In this document: positions 1 through 6,889 of the stretch, one piece after another
How the letters are laid out: every line of letters starts with the position of its first letter
How positions within the stretch are numbered: position 1 is the stretch's first letter
From: Methanosarcinales archaeon
GTDB taxonomy: Archaea > Halobacteriota > Syntropharchaeia > Alkanophagales > Methanospirareceae
Assembly: GCA_009618475.1 (NCBI GenBank)
Contig: WJOV01000062.1
Span: 1-13,167 of the forward strand
Direction: 5' to 3'
Length of the DNA stretch: 13,167 nucleotides
Notes under the pieces: generated by a model
What the model saw: the letters and a program-made list of their open reading frames with translations, nothing else
What the model was told of the DNA's origin: nothing
The model's database searches: none
Made by a program: the position numbers and the translations under genes

Positions 1-120
1 AAAGCGTCGGATGGCGCAGAGGAAAGAGGTGAGGAGGGGGTGATTGAAACAATTGATGAACAAATGAACAAACAAACATATCTTTATTTAAATAGAGGGC
101 TACATAATATCCGTAGGTGA
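1..120 (+). CDS. possible 3' end of an upstream gene (partial)
   Basis: Frame 1 is open from the window edge to a TGA at 118-120 (about 39 codons, Glu/Gly-rich then basic). The other two plus-strand frames stop by position 43. The TGA overlaps the GGTGA ribosome-binding site of the next gene, as expected for tightly packed genes. The residues match no family I recognise, and a TATA-like stretch lies inside it, so it may be non-coding leader. No function is assigned. Confidence 0.25.
   Translation, partial: KASDGAEERGEEGVIETIDEQMNKQTYLYLNRGLHNIRR
83..94 (+). promoter_or_regulatory. TATA-like box upstream of the S49 protease gene
   Basis: An AT-rich TTTATTTAAATA stretch lies about 32-43 bases before the ATG at 126. 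Archaeal TATA boxes sit about 25 bases before the transcript start, so this would give a very short leader. It may instead be incidental if an upstream gene reads through to 120. Confidence 0.25.
116..120 (+). promoter_or_regulatory. ribosome-binding site GGTGA deciding the start at 126
   Basis: GGTGA matches the anti-Shine-Dalgarno end of archaeal 16S rRNA and lies 5 bases before ATG 126. It overlaps the alternative GTG start at 117, which therefore has no site of its own. This favours 126. Confidence 0.55.
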
Positions 121-125
121 AGAAT

Positions 126-986
126 ATGCAAAATAGTCCAGTTTCACTTCGTGGCATCTCGCCGCGTTTAAGTAACTCGTATATTTTTTTGGCTATCGTT
201 TCGATAATCATAGGGATTCTTATCTTTAATTTCTTTATACAAATTCCGCACGTTGGAGTAATTACCATTGATACCATTATTATGGACGAAGAAACGAAGG
301 ATGAAATTGTTAAGACGTTAAGATATGCAAGAGACGACAATTCAATAAAAGCCGTTGTATTAGATATGAATTGCCCGGGTGGCGAGGCGTCAAAGATTGA
401 GGAAATTTATCTTGAGGTGCTTAGACTTAGAAGCAAAAAGCCAGTCGTTACTTCAATCGATGGGATGGGTGTATCGGGAGGGTATTATATTGCAGCAGCT
501 TCAAATTTTATTTACGCGAAACCATCATCCGATATTGGCAATATAGGCGTTATTTCCACGCTTCCCAGCTCAGAGAGTTTAGACGAGGAACGCATAATTA
601 GTGGTCCATACAAGATTACGCAGTCAAAGAAGCATTATGCAAGCCAGGTTGAAATGATAAAGCAATATTTTGTCGAGTCTATCATTGCACAGAGAAAAGA
701 CCGATTGAACATAGATAAAGAGACTCTATCCAGAGCGGAGATTTATACCGGTATCGAGGGAATGAGATACGGACTTATAGATGGGATAGGCACGAGGTCC
801 GACGCGATTGAAAAGGCAGCGAGTTATGCGGGCATTGCCAATTACGGATTAGTTGACATTAACAGAGCGGTAAGCATCAACGAAAACGCTCCTGAACTCA
901 TATCTCCGTCTTCGAATGATACCTTATCTAAAACAGACACAGTGCCAGCAAATTACTATTTTTATTTTACATGGGAGAGAGAGTGA
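126..986 (+). CDS. sppA: signal peptide peptidase SppA-like serine protease (family S49)
   Basis: Membrane-anchored S49 protease of about 286 residues. The family degrades cleaved signal peptides or short membrane-protein fragments. One N-terminal transmembrane helix (about residues 18-39) precedes a ClpP/crotonase-like fold. Visible signatures are LDMNCPGG (the NSPGG-like block), the nucleophile motif GMGVSGGYYIA with Ser at about residue 117, and a lysine-bearing stretch GPYKITQSKK (about 160-169) that should supply the Lys of the Ser/Lys dyad. The C-terminal IYTGIEGMRYGLIDGIG is the usual S49 block before the last helices. The length suits the short, single-domain archaeal or Bacillus type rather than the double-length E. 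coli type. The start at 126 is chosen for its GGTGA site. The DUF4350-like gene follows after 6 bases, so the two are probably co-transcribed. The exact catalytic Lys is uncertain. Confidence 0.9.
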   Translation: MQNSPVSLRGISPRLSNSYIFLAIVSIIIGILIFNFFIQIPHVGVITIDTIIMDEETKDEIVKTLRYARDDNSIKAVVLDMNCPGGEASKIEEIYLEVLRLRSKKPVVTSIDGMGVSGGYYIAAASNFIYAKPSSDIGNIGVISTLPSSESLDEERIISGPYKITQSKKHYASQVEMIKQYFVESIIAQRKDRLNIDKETLSRAEIYTGIEGMRYGLIDGIGTRSDAIEKAASYAGIANYGLVDINRAVSINENAPELISPSSNDTLSKTDTVPANYYFYFTWERE

Positions 987-992
987 AGGGCT

Positions 993-1823
993 ATGAGAAA
1001 AATACTGTTCATGGTGCTAATCGTAGGCATTGTGATAGGGGCACAAACACTGTTTTTTTATCGCGGATTATACTCTGCACCACCAATGAACATATACGAT
1101 ATTGAGGATATAGAGGTTTCCTCGCATCTCCCTACCGAATTCATTGACGTGCATGGAACGGGGGATGGAACTGTTCTAATAGATTCATCACATGATAATG
1201 GTTTCGAGTTAGAAGATTTGAACTTACTTGCGTATAGTATTATTTCAAGAGGCTATTCGATAGAGTATCTGGAAGAGAGTGCGAGTTTAGAAGAGCGATT
1301 GGCAAATGCAAGCGCGTATATAGTTATATCGCCGGCAACCGCATTCTCATGGGAAGAAGTGGAAGAAATAAAAAAATTCGTTGACAATGGTGGAAGGCTG
1401 ATGCTAATTGACGACCCAACCAGACCCGTGCCTGAATCGAAAGACCGGATGAATACACTGTCAACGGAGTTTGGAATCGTCTATCGGAACGATTACCTAT
1501 ACAACTTAAAGGAAAATGCCGGAAACTTCAGGTATATTTATTTAACTGATTTTGAGGACAATGACATAACGAAGAACTTAAATAAACTGGTTTTCTATAC
1601 TGCGTGTTCTATCAGCCCGTTAGAGAAAGGAGTAATATTCACCGATGAAAATACGTATTCGTCAATAAGAGAAGTGCCGGGGCGATATTCACCCGTTGTT
1701 CTCACGGACTCGAATGTGTTGGCTATTGGCGACCTGACATTTTTAACGGAGCCATATAACGTTCTGGATAATAATCAGTTGATTTCTAATATTGCAGACT
1801 TTTTGACGGATACTTCGGCGTAA
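993..1823 (+). CDS. membrane-anchored DUF4350-like protein
   Basis: A 276-residue protein with a single N-terminal hydrophobic helix (about residues 4-24) and an otherwise soluble, presumably extracytoplasmic body. VLIDSSHDNGF at about residue 61, followed by LLAYSIISRGY, and the stretch VDNGGRLMLIDDP at about 130-142 resemble DUF4350 / GldG-like domains. These have a class-I glutamine-amidotransferase-like fold and are usually thought to be non-catalytic. I see no catalytic Cys in the expected elbow. It starts 6 bases after the S49 protease stop and likely shares its transcript, which suggests linked work at the membrane. The molecular function is unknown. Family assignment is from motif memory only. 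Confidence 0.7.
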   Translation: MRKILFMVLIVGIVIGAQTLFFYRGLYSAPPMNIYDIEDIEVSSHLPTEFIDVHGTGDGTVLIDSSHDNGFELEDLNLLAYSIISRGYSIEYLEESASLEERLANASAYIVISPATAFSWEEVEEIKKFVDNGGRLMLIDDPTRPVPESKDRMNTLSTEFGIVYRNDYLYNLKENAGNFRYIYLTDFEDNDITKNLNKLVFYTACSISPLEKGVIFTDENTYSSIREVPGRYSPVVLTDSNVLAIGDLTFLTEPYNVLDNNQLISNIADFLTDTSA

Positions 1824-1834
1824 TGAGGCGGTGA

Positions 1835-1924
1835 ATGGATGAACTAACGGTAATACGAGTCCCGATAATAACTGCACTACAAACTTTGGAAATAGCGAAG
1901 TTTAAAACCTTATCGAAAAAATAA
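1835..1924 (+). CDS. possible 29-residue ORF after the DUF4350-like gene
   Basis: ATG at 1835 opens a 29-codon frame ending in TAA (MDELTVIRVPIITALQ..., Lys-rich end). GGTGA abuts the ATG directly, which is too close for a good ribosome-binding site. It lies between the DUF4350-like gene and the terminator hairpin. It could be a microprotein, a decayed 5' remnant of a lost gene, or chance. I recognise no family. Confidence 0.2.
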   Translation: MDELTVIRVPIITALQTLEIAKFKTLSKK

Positions 1925-1926
1925 AT

Positions 1927-1946
1927 AAAGGAGGAAAACCCCCTTT
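1927..1946. terminator. hairpin between convergent genes, likely bidirectional terminator
   Basis: AAAGGAGG pairs with CCCCCTTT around an AAAA loop (8 pairs, one A/C mismatch). A T/A-rich tract follows on both sides. It lies just past the end of the plus-strand pair and 8 bases from the stop codon of the minus-strand subtilase, where both transcripts should end. Confidence 0.5.
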
Positions 1947-1953
1947 TAAAATT

Positions 1954-3963
1954 TTAAACTGTTATGCTACCGCTCGCCGGTTCCCCGTCCCATGTCAAAT
2001 CAGCATGTGTCACGCCATCTATCGTGAAAGTGAATGTCGTTCCACTTGGTGGATTCTTCACTGAGTCTGATTCTAACAATACCTGTCCACGGGCATCTGT
2101 CTCTCCGGAATCACTATTGCTTGTCGCATCACTCCAATGACCAGATACCGTTGCACCTTCAACCAGATTGCCAGAATCATCGAAAATGGTTACCGTTGCT
2201 ACTGCCCATACAAATGTGTTTCGACCAGCTCTTCTACTATCTGTTGACATCTCGATGCGGTCTATGTGCATAGTGTAGGCAGGTACTTCAGTTACTGTGA
2301 CTATCGCTGTATCTGTGTTCGTTAATCCGCCATTGTCGGTGACTGTGAGGACAGCGGTGTACACCCCTGCCGTTCCGTAAGCGTGAGTCGTTGTCACACC
2401 AGTTCCGGTGGTCCCGTCACCAAAGTTCCACTCATAAGCAATTATGATGCCGTCGATATCATAGGATTCTGAACCATCGAAGGTCACCATCTCGTCTACC
2501 AAAGCCGTTTGGTCTGGACCTGCGTCCGCTACCGGTGGATCATTGACTTCAGTTATATCAGCAGTTGTAGTGGACGGTTCAGAGTCCTCTTTGCCATCGT
2601 TTACAACCAAAGTGACGGCGTAAGTTCCACCAGCGGTATATGCATGGGTCGGATTTATACCGGTACCAGTTGAGCCATCACCGAAGTCCCAGGCATATGT
2701 CAGCGGGTCATCATCCAAGTCGTAGGAACCTGATCCATCAAAGGTAATGGCGCCATCTTCTGTCCCAGTGTATGGGCCATCTGCATCCGCCACCGGTGGG
2801 GTGTTAGGCACAGTTGGAGGAGGAACGGCTTTCTCGGCATCAACCAGACCGTATCCATACCAATAATCAAACTCTTCTGCACCTAAATCGTAAGCAGTAT
2901 CTCGCAATTGTTGCCTAACCTGCGTATTTGCCCATTCAGGATAAGCTGCAATCACCAGAGCTGCGGTTCCTGCAACATGCGGACATGCCATCGAAGTGCC
3001 GCTCTTTATGCCGTATTCTTCCCCTATAATTGTTGAGTTAATACCCACTCCAGGAGCTGCAAGTTCAACATCTGGCCCTGTGCTTGAGAAACTCGCTTTT
3101 TCATCGTTACTATCAGTTGCTCCGACTGCAATAACGGAATCGTATCTCGCAGGATAATCCACAGTGTTAAATTCCACTCTGCCTCTACGATAATAATCAT
3201 TTCCTGCTGCCGCAACTATAACTATGCCTGCCGCATATGCAACGTTACAGGCATCATGAAGTGGCTGATAATCTGTGTTGGTACCCAAACTCATCGATAT
3301 CACTTGCATTTCATTATTTCGCGACCAATCAATTCCAGCAATTACGTCACTCAAATATCCACTTCCACCACTGTCTAACACCTTAACCGCATACAAGTGT
3401 GCTTCTGGTGCAACACCGACAACGCCTATATCGTTGTCTTCTGCTGCCACAATTCCTGCACAATGTGTTCCATGTCCGTTGTCATCCATTGGATCAGAGT
3501 CGCCGTTCACATAATCAGGTCCACCTACTTTATAGTTTGCATCCAAATCTGGGTGGTTGTAATCAATTCCAGTGTCAATGATCGCGACTTTAACTCCCAA
3601 CCCTTTATTATATGCATGAACGATTTCTGCATCTATGCGATCAACACCCCAAGGAAGCGTTTCTTCAAGTGCATGCACTTCGCCATCCATCTCCACGTAT
3701 GCGACTCTCGGATTTTTCTCAATCTTGTCTATTGCTTGTTCGGGTAGTTTTGCTGCTATTGCATCAATTATAGTGTATGAATACTTTATATCTCCACCAT
3801 GTCCCCGAATCATGTCTTCACCCGCCTGGCCGGGCTTGTCCTTAAATCCAATTATCACAGGTACTTTTGGTTGTGTGTCTTTATCCGTTACGCCGCTTGC
3901 AAGCACAACCGTCACTGACATCACCATTAGCATTGCCATAAATATCGCTACAATTTTTTTCAT
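1954..3963 (-). CDS. secreted subtilisin-like serine protease (S8) with two PKD domains
   Basis: A 669-residue exported endoprotease. A signal peptide (about 1-23) is followed by an I9-type inhibitor propeptide (about 34-97, ending near RVAYVEMDGEVHA) that is normally removed on maturation. The S8 catalytic domain spans about 104-380 with Asp130 (AIIDTGID), His164 (NGHGTHCAG), oxyanion Asn255 (AAAGND) and Ser324 (SGTSMACPHVAG), so the triad is complete. Two PKD domains follow (about 391-470 and 476-562, each with FGDGS/TTGTG and HAY motifs). The last ~105 residues look like an Ig-like domain with an alternating Ser/Asp/Gly stretch. There is no C-terminal helix or sorting tail, so the enzyme is probably released or held by its PKD modules. 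It has its own promoter and a strong ribosome-binding site, and is convergent with the sppA pair. The likely role is extracellular protein breakdown. Confidence 0.95.
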   Translation of the reverse strand: MKKIVAIFMAMLMVMSVTVVLASGVTDKDTQPKVPVIIGFKDKPGQAGEDMIRGHGGDIKYSYTIIDAIAAKLPEQAIDKIEKNPRVAYVEMDGEVHALEETLPWGVDRIDAEIVHAYNKGLGVKVAIIDTGIDYNHPDLDANYKVGGPDYVNGDSDPMDDNGHGTHCAGIVAAEDNDIGVVGVAPEAHLYAVKVLDSGGSGYLSDVIAGIDWSRNNEMQVISMSLGTNTDYQPLHDACNVAYAAGIVIVAAAGNDYYRRGRVEFNTVDYPARYDSVIAVGATDSNDEKASFSSTGPDVELAAPGVGINSTIIGEEYGIKSGTSMACPHVAGTAALVIAAYPEWANTQVRQQLRDTAYDLGAEEFDYWYGYGLVDAEKAVPPPTVPNTPPVADADGPYTGTEDGAITFDGSGSYDLDDDPLTYAWDFGDGSTGTGINPTHAYTAGGTYAVTLVVNDGKEDSEPSTTTADITEVNDPPVADAGPDQTALVDEMVTFDGSESYDIDGIIIAYEWNFGDGTTGTGVTTTHAYGTAGVYTAVLTVTDNGGLTNTDTAIVTVTEVPAYTMHIDRIEMSTDSRRAGRNTFVWAVATVTIFDDSGNLVEGATVSGHWSDATSNSDSGETDARGQVLLESDSVKNPPSGTTFTFTIDGVTHADLTWDGEPASGSITV

Positions 3964-3975
3964 TTTTTTCTCTTT

Positions 3976-3984
3976 TCACCTCCT
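3976..3984 (-). promoter_or_regulatory. strong ribosome-binding site of the subtilase gene
   Basis: Read on the minus strand this is AGGAGGTGA, a near-perfect Shine-Dalgarno, 12 bases before the ATG at 3963. The spacing is longer than usual, but no nearer start exists. Confidence 0.65.
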
Positions 3985-4053
3985 AAGTTTTATTTACCTT
4001 TCCATCCCTTGATGAGAGGAATGTCATCTTATTTATCCTAACTTATGTTCACC

Positions 4054-4062
4054 TATAAATAA
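4054..4062 (-). promoter_or_regulatory. TATA-like box for the subtilase gene
   Basis: The minus strand reads TTATTTATA here, about 90 bases before the start codon. A transcript starting about 25 bases downstream would have a leader of roughly 65-70 bases containing the AGGAGGTGA site. Confidence 0.4.
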
Positions 4063-4223
4063 TCCTCTACTTTTACCTCTTAAAAAACCTTCCTAAAGCA
4101 GAAATATTTTATATCAACAAATGATTTTTAGACGTTATCTTTATATTTCAACTCCTTAGCGTAGTTTTTCAGGATGCATAATCAAAATTATTTCAACTAT
4201 GTGAAATAAAAATTGAATTGTGT

Positions 4224-4343
4224 TTGTTTACCACCGAAATCACGGAGAGCGCTGAGAAGACGAAAAAAGAGAGCCTCAACAGGATAACTGATTTTCCTGA
4301 CTCTCTCTCTCTCTGTGTTCTCTGCGGGCTCCGCGGTAAACAA
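4224..4343. repeat. 120-bp imperfect palindrome with 9-bp perfect ends
   Basis: TTGTTTACC at 4224-4232 is perfectly inverted as GGTAAACAA at 4335-4343. Inside, the arms keep pairing in blocks (CGGAGA and GAGA on the left against TTCTCTG and CTCTC on the right). An inner CAGGA/TCCTG stem (4280-4284 with 4295-4299) closes the tip. The right arm has 10-base periodicity (CTCTGTGTTC, TCTGCGGGCT, CCGCGGTAAA). It lies in an intergenic region with no gene on either strand. It could be a miniature non-autonomous element, a structured RNA or a protein-binding palindrome. The remainder of 3964-4425 shows nothing else beyond the subtilase promoter. Confidence 0.7.
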
Positions 4344-4425
4344 GTACAACAATAAATTCTATCCTGGTCCTCTTTCTCTCGCAGTAATTCCCGCTCCTCT
4401 TACTATTCTGCCTATTTCTGTCCTG

Positions 4426-4863
4426 TTATATTTTTTCAGCCATCTCTTGAAGTCCCTTTTGTGTTCTATTTACACTCGTTTCATGCCCGTGTATAGACAC
4501 GTTAATTGCATGCTCTATGTGCGGCTTAGCCTGTTCAGGAACTTTATCCAACTCTAACAACGCTTCAAGAACTTCTACGTGTTTATAAGTCATGTTAATT
4601 GCACGCTTTATATGCGGTCTTTCTTGTTCAGGAACTTCATCTACCAAGTAAGATAAAATCACAGCGTGTTTATCCGTTGCATTGCACACGTGCTCGGCTA
4701 AATCCATTATATGTCCCTCCCTCTGTCTTTGCATGCACATAAAGGACTCATTAAGTTCTTCCATGTAATCTTCCATCAAACCTCCCGCCCACTCCGGTTT
4801 CCCAAGCTCTGTCATTGCTTTTGCTTCTGCTAACCGCGTTTCAGAATTTTTATACGCACGCAT
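4426..4863 (-). CDS. N-terminally truncated DUF5667-like helical protein
   Basis: A 145-residue, charged, all-helical protein. NSETRLAEAKAMTELGK, DYMEELNESF and two copies of an H(A/V)(V/E)...VPEQ(E/A)(R/K)PHI(K/E)(R/H)AIN unit resemble the DUF5667 family of archaeal and bacterial surface-associated proteins, whose function is unknown. Family members normally start with a signal peptide and a short proline-containing segment before this block. Here the protein begins abruptly inside the helical region. Its ATG sits within the last codons of larB, overlapping by 34 bases in another frame, with no clear ribosome-binding site. It is best read as a decapitated copy joined to the end of larB by rearrangement, possibly still translated by coupling. 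Confidence 0.55.
   Translation of the reverse strand: MRAYKNSETRLAEAKAMTELGKPEWAGGLMEDYMEELNESFMCMQRQREGHIMDLAEHVCNATDKHAVILSYLVDEVPEQERPHIKRAINMTYKHVEVLEALLELDKVPEQAKPHIEHAINVSIHGHETSVNRTQKGLQEMAEKI
4501..4650 (-). repeat. two 93-base-spaced direct repeats in the DUF5667-like gene
   Basis: GTTAATTGCA starts near-identical ~57-base units at 4501 and 4594 (shared blocks GTTAATTGCA, TGCGG, TGTTCAGGAACTT). They encode the paired 31-residue helical units containing VPEQ(E/A)(R/K)PHI. The DNA similarity suggests internal duplication or conversion. Confidence 0.6.
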
Positions 4864-5609
4864 TTTGCAGCGAAAGTAGCAGCTCCAACGCCATTGTCTA
4901 TATTTACCACTGCTAACCCGGGCGAGCAGCTCTGGAGCATAGAAAGAAGCGCTGCTACCCCTTTTCCTCCGAGTCCATATCCCACAGAAGTAGGAACACC
5001 TATCACTGGCACGTCCACAAGACTTGCTACTACGGATGGCAATGCACCTTCCATACCTGCAACCACGACTATCGCGGCTACGCGGGCGTTTACAAGTTCC
5101 TCAAGAGGTTCTACCAGCCGGTGTATGCCTGCAATGCCCACGTCATACGCTTTTATCACTTCACAACCGCAGACCTCGGCAACCACCCTCGCTTCCTCGG
5201 CAACCGGTCTATCCGCAGTTCCCGCTGCGATTAACCCTATCTTGCCTATCTTTTCAAACTCATATCCCTTCTTCTTTACTATTACCGTTTTCGCAACCGC
5301 GTTATAATCAATTTCAAACTCTTCAGTTTCTGCTTCTACACGCTTTTTTAGCTCTTCTACATCTTTTTCCCTCACACGGCTTATCAACGCAAAACCGTTG
5401 GCGGCTGCGAGTGCCATTGCGATGTCAGCCACTTCGGCGCTCCTTTTTCCCTCTGCAAGGATTATCTCCGGTATGCCGCTTCTATAAGACCTGTTTATGT
5501 CTATTCTTGCAAAATCCTTTATCTTTCTTACACTTTCCAACTTCAGTTCCTTGCACGCCTCTTCTATGTCTATCTTCCCACTCGCAAATCGCTTCAGTAT
5601 CTTTTCCAT
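4830..5609 (-). CDS. larB: LarB, nickel-pincer nucleotide cofactor biosynthesis carboxylase
   Basis: LarB carboxylates and hydrolyses nicotinic acid adenine dinucleotide, the first step to the nickel-pincer nucleotide of lactate racemase and related enzymes. The protein has about 259 residues (L. plantarum LarB about 246). Hallmarks are KIGLIAAGTADRPVAEEA, DVGIAGIHR, VVAGMEGALPSVVASLV, PVIGVPTSVGYG and NIDNGVGAA. The Cys in MLQSCSPG (about residue 228) corresponds to the conserved active-site Cys near the C-terminus. The start is set at MEKILKRFASG, a family-like N-terminus, because the upstream in-frame extension is hydrophobic and unlike the family. The tail after FAAK (CVRIKILKRG) looks foreign and overlaps the DUF5667-like ORF. 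No larA, larC or larE is visible nearby. The gene is divergent from the CPBP protease gene. Confidence 0.9.
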   Translation of the reverse strand: MEKILKRFASGKIDIEEACKELKLESVRKIKDFARIDINRSYRSGIPEIILAEGKRSAEVADIAMALAAANGFALISRVREKDVEELKKRVEAETEEFEIDYNAVAKTVIVKKKGYEFEKIGKIGLIAAGTADRPVAEEARVVAEVCGCEVIKAYDVGIAGIHRLVEPLEELVNARVAAIVVVAGMEGALPSVVASLVDVPVIGVPTSVGYGLGGKGVAALLSMLQSCSPGLAVVNIDNGVGAATFAAKCVRIKILKRG

Positions 5610-5654
5610 ATTTTCAAAAGAAAGTTTGTGTGAAAATCTATGTAATCCGGTAGT

Positions 5655-5662
5655 TATAAAAA
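5655..5662 (-). promoter_or_regulatory. TATA-like box for larB
   Basis: The minus strand reads TTTATAAC here, about 46-53 bases before the larB start at 5609. This would give a leader of about 20-25 bases. No Shine-Dalgarno precedes that start, which fits a short-leader transcript. Confidence 0.3.
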
Positions 5663-5683
5663 GAGGGAGCAAACAAATACAAA

Positions 5684-5696
5684 TTTTATATATAAT
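5684..5696 (+). promoter_or_regulatory. TATA box for the CPBP protease gene (near-leaderless)
   Basis: TTTTATATATAAT is centred about 28 bases before ATG 5718, the spacing expected if transcription begins at or just before the start codon. No ribosome-binding site precedes the ATG, which agrees with a leaderless message. The motif is nearly symmetric and could also drive larB. Confidence 0.4.
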
Positions 5697-5717
5697 CCCC
5701 TGATTATAAAAGAATTA

Positions 5718-6485
5718 ATGCTGCGAAGAAATCCGTATCTCATCTGTGCCGCGTACTTGCTTCTGGTTACCTGTGCAGAGCTGTTGACGATTCTCAATGC
5801 AAGGGCAGGTATTGCATCACACGCAGTCATCATGTTCGCACTGCTTTTGCATTCCGCATTGAAATCAGATACGGATAAAAATTTATCACGATTTCTTATG
5901 GCTCTTGTTCTCGCACCTCTTATCCGAATACTGAGCTTAGCAATGCCGCTTGTTCAGTTCAACTGGCTCTCATGGTTCATGCTCATTTCCGTTCCTATAT
6001 TCATTGCAATCTTTACCTGCACGTGGCTGCAAGAGCTCCGATCAAAGGACGTCGGGCTTTTTGTGCCTCAATTAAGAAATGCACCAATTGAAGCAGGCGT
6101 GATTCTCATTGCCATACCGTTTGGAATACTGGAATATCTAATTTTGAAGCCCAGCCCTATGTTAGAGCTAAGACCAATGACTTTTATCGCTTCCGCGCTC
6201 GTTTTCATTATATGCACGGGTTTTTTAGAGGAATTCGCATTCAGAGGCTTGCTACAATATAACGCAATAAGAGTGATGAGCAAATGGAGCGGAATTGTTT
6301 TTGTAGCGACCGTTTTCGGCGTGCTTCACGTTGGCAATCTCGCGCTTTTGGATTGTCTGCTTGCTTTTTCCGTTGGCTTTGTATATTCAATTGTTCGTGA
6401 AAAAACAGGTTCTATATACGGAATAAGCATTTCACATGGGCTTATAAACATAATTTTGTTTCTTGTTGCGCCTCTTTATTTTTAA
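5718..6485 (+). CDS. CPBP family intramembrane glutamic metalloprotease (CAAX protease-like)
   Basis: A 255-residue polytopic membrane protein with about 7-8 hydrophobic helices. It carries the three CPBP/Abi motifs: EEFAFRG (Glu171, Glu172, Arg176), FGVLHVGN (His204) and the last-helix ISHGLINII (His240). The first Glu pair and the two His residues form the catalytic centre in this family, whose members cut within or next to the membrane. Substrates vary and are often unknown in archaea. It is divergent from larB and convergent with the archaeosortase-linked operon, sharing 4 bases of overlapping stop codons at 6482-6485. A role in processing sorted surface proteins is possible by location but is only inference. 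Confidence 0.9.
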   Translation: MLRRNPYLICAAYLLLVTCAELLTILNARAGIASHAVIMFALLLHSALKSDTDKNLSRFLMALVLAPLIRILSLAMPLVQFNWLSWFMLISVPIFIAIFTCTWLQELRSKDVGLFVPQLRNAPIEAGVILIAIPFGILEYLILKPSPMLELRPMTFIASALVFIICTGFLEEFAFRGLLQYNAIRVMSKWSGIVFVATVFGVLHVGNLALLDCLLAFSVGFVYSIVREKTGSIYGISISHGLINIILFLVAPLYF

Positions 6486-6889
6486 TATATCTCCTCGTAT
6501 TCATAAGATAAATCGCGTGCTAACAAACGGAAATAGAATTTTACGCTGTATTTTTTCACCGTGTTTGCTGGTATTATTAGCTCTTCGTGAGCGCCATCTA
6601 CATTCCACCTTATTGATACGTCTGTATCGCCGGAATTATTTAGCGTCACGGTATAGTTGCCAGTAACGCTCAAATGCCATAAATCTACGTGTATTTCATA
6701 ATCCGTTAGCTCGCAGCCGAGTTCGTTTATCTGTATCGCATATTTTTCATTTTCTTCATTCGCTAACTCCAATGCAGATGCAGGGTGGTAAAGGCTAAGT
6801 GGAAAGACGAAAAGCACCGCCATTGCAAAGGTAAATAAAAACAGCAAGTATTTCTTTTTCATCTTTTTATTATTATATCCTATTTCCAT
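6482..6889 (-). CDS. small secreted protein at the end of the archaeosortase operon
   Basis: A 135-residue protein with a clear export signal: Lys-rich start (NNKKMKKK), hydrophobic core (YLLFLFTFAMAVLFVFPLSL) and a likely cleavage after PASA. The remaining ~95 residues are predicted to be a beta-rich Ig-like fold (GNYTVTLNNSGDTDVSIRW, IPANTVKKYSVKF). The first ATG overlaps the stop of the EpsI-like gene by 10 bases, suggesting coupling. ATG 6862 (MKKKYLLF) is an equally plausible start. It has no sorting tail of its own. I do not recognise a family. Its conserved-looking place after the archaeosortase and EpsI-like genes suggests an accessory role in sorting, which is inference. Confidence 0.65.
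   Translation of the reverse strand: MEIGYNNKKMKKKYLLFLFTFAMAVLFVFPLSLYHPASALELANEENEKYAIQINELGCELTDYEIHVDLWHLSVTGNYTVTLNNSGDTDVSIRWNVDGAHEELIIPANTVKKYSVKFYFRLLARDLSYEYEEIY

Noticed and set aside
3397..3747. Open reading frames on the plus strand across the subtilase gene
   Set aside because: They lie opposite conserved catalytic-domain codons, lack ribosome-binding sites and show no family features; they are antisense shadows.
4301..4316. CT microsatellite as an independent feature
   Set aside because: The run of CTs is part of the right arm of the 4224-4343 palindrome and pairs with GA-rich sequence in the left arm.
4224..4343. CRISPR array or tRNA gene in the intergenic region
   Set aside because: There are no regularly spaced identical repeats with spacers, and no cloverleaf or T-loop motif was found on either strand.
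4426..5609. LarB-DUF5667 fusion protein
   Set aside because: The two open frames differ and larB has its own stop at 4830, so no fused product is encoded as written.
4894..5653. Plus-strand frames opposite larB
   Set aside because: Composition is low-complexity Ser/Thr/Leu/Pro, mirroring larB codons, and no family is recognisable.
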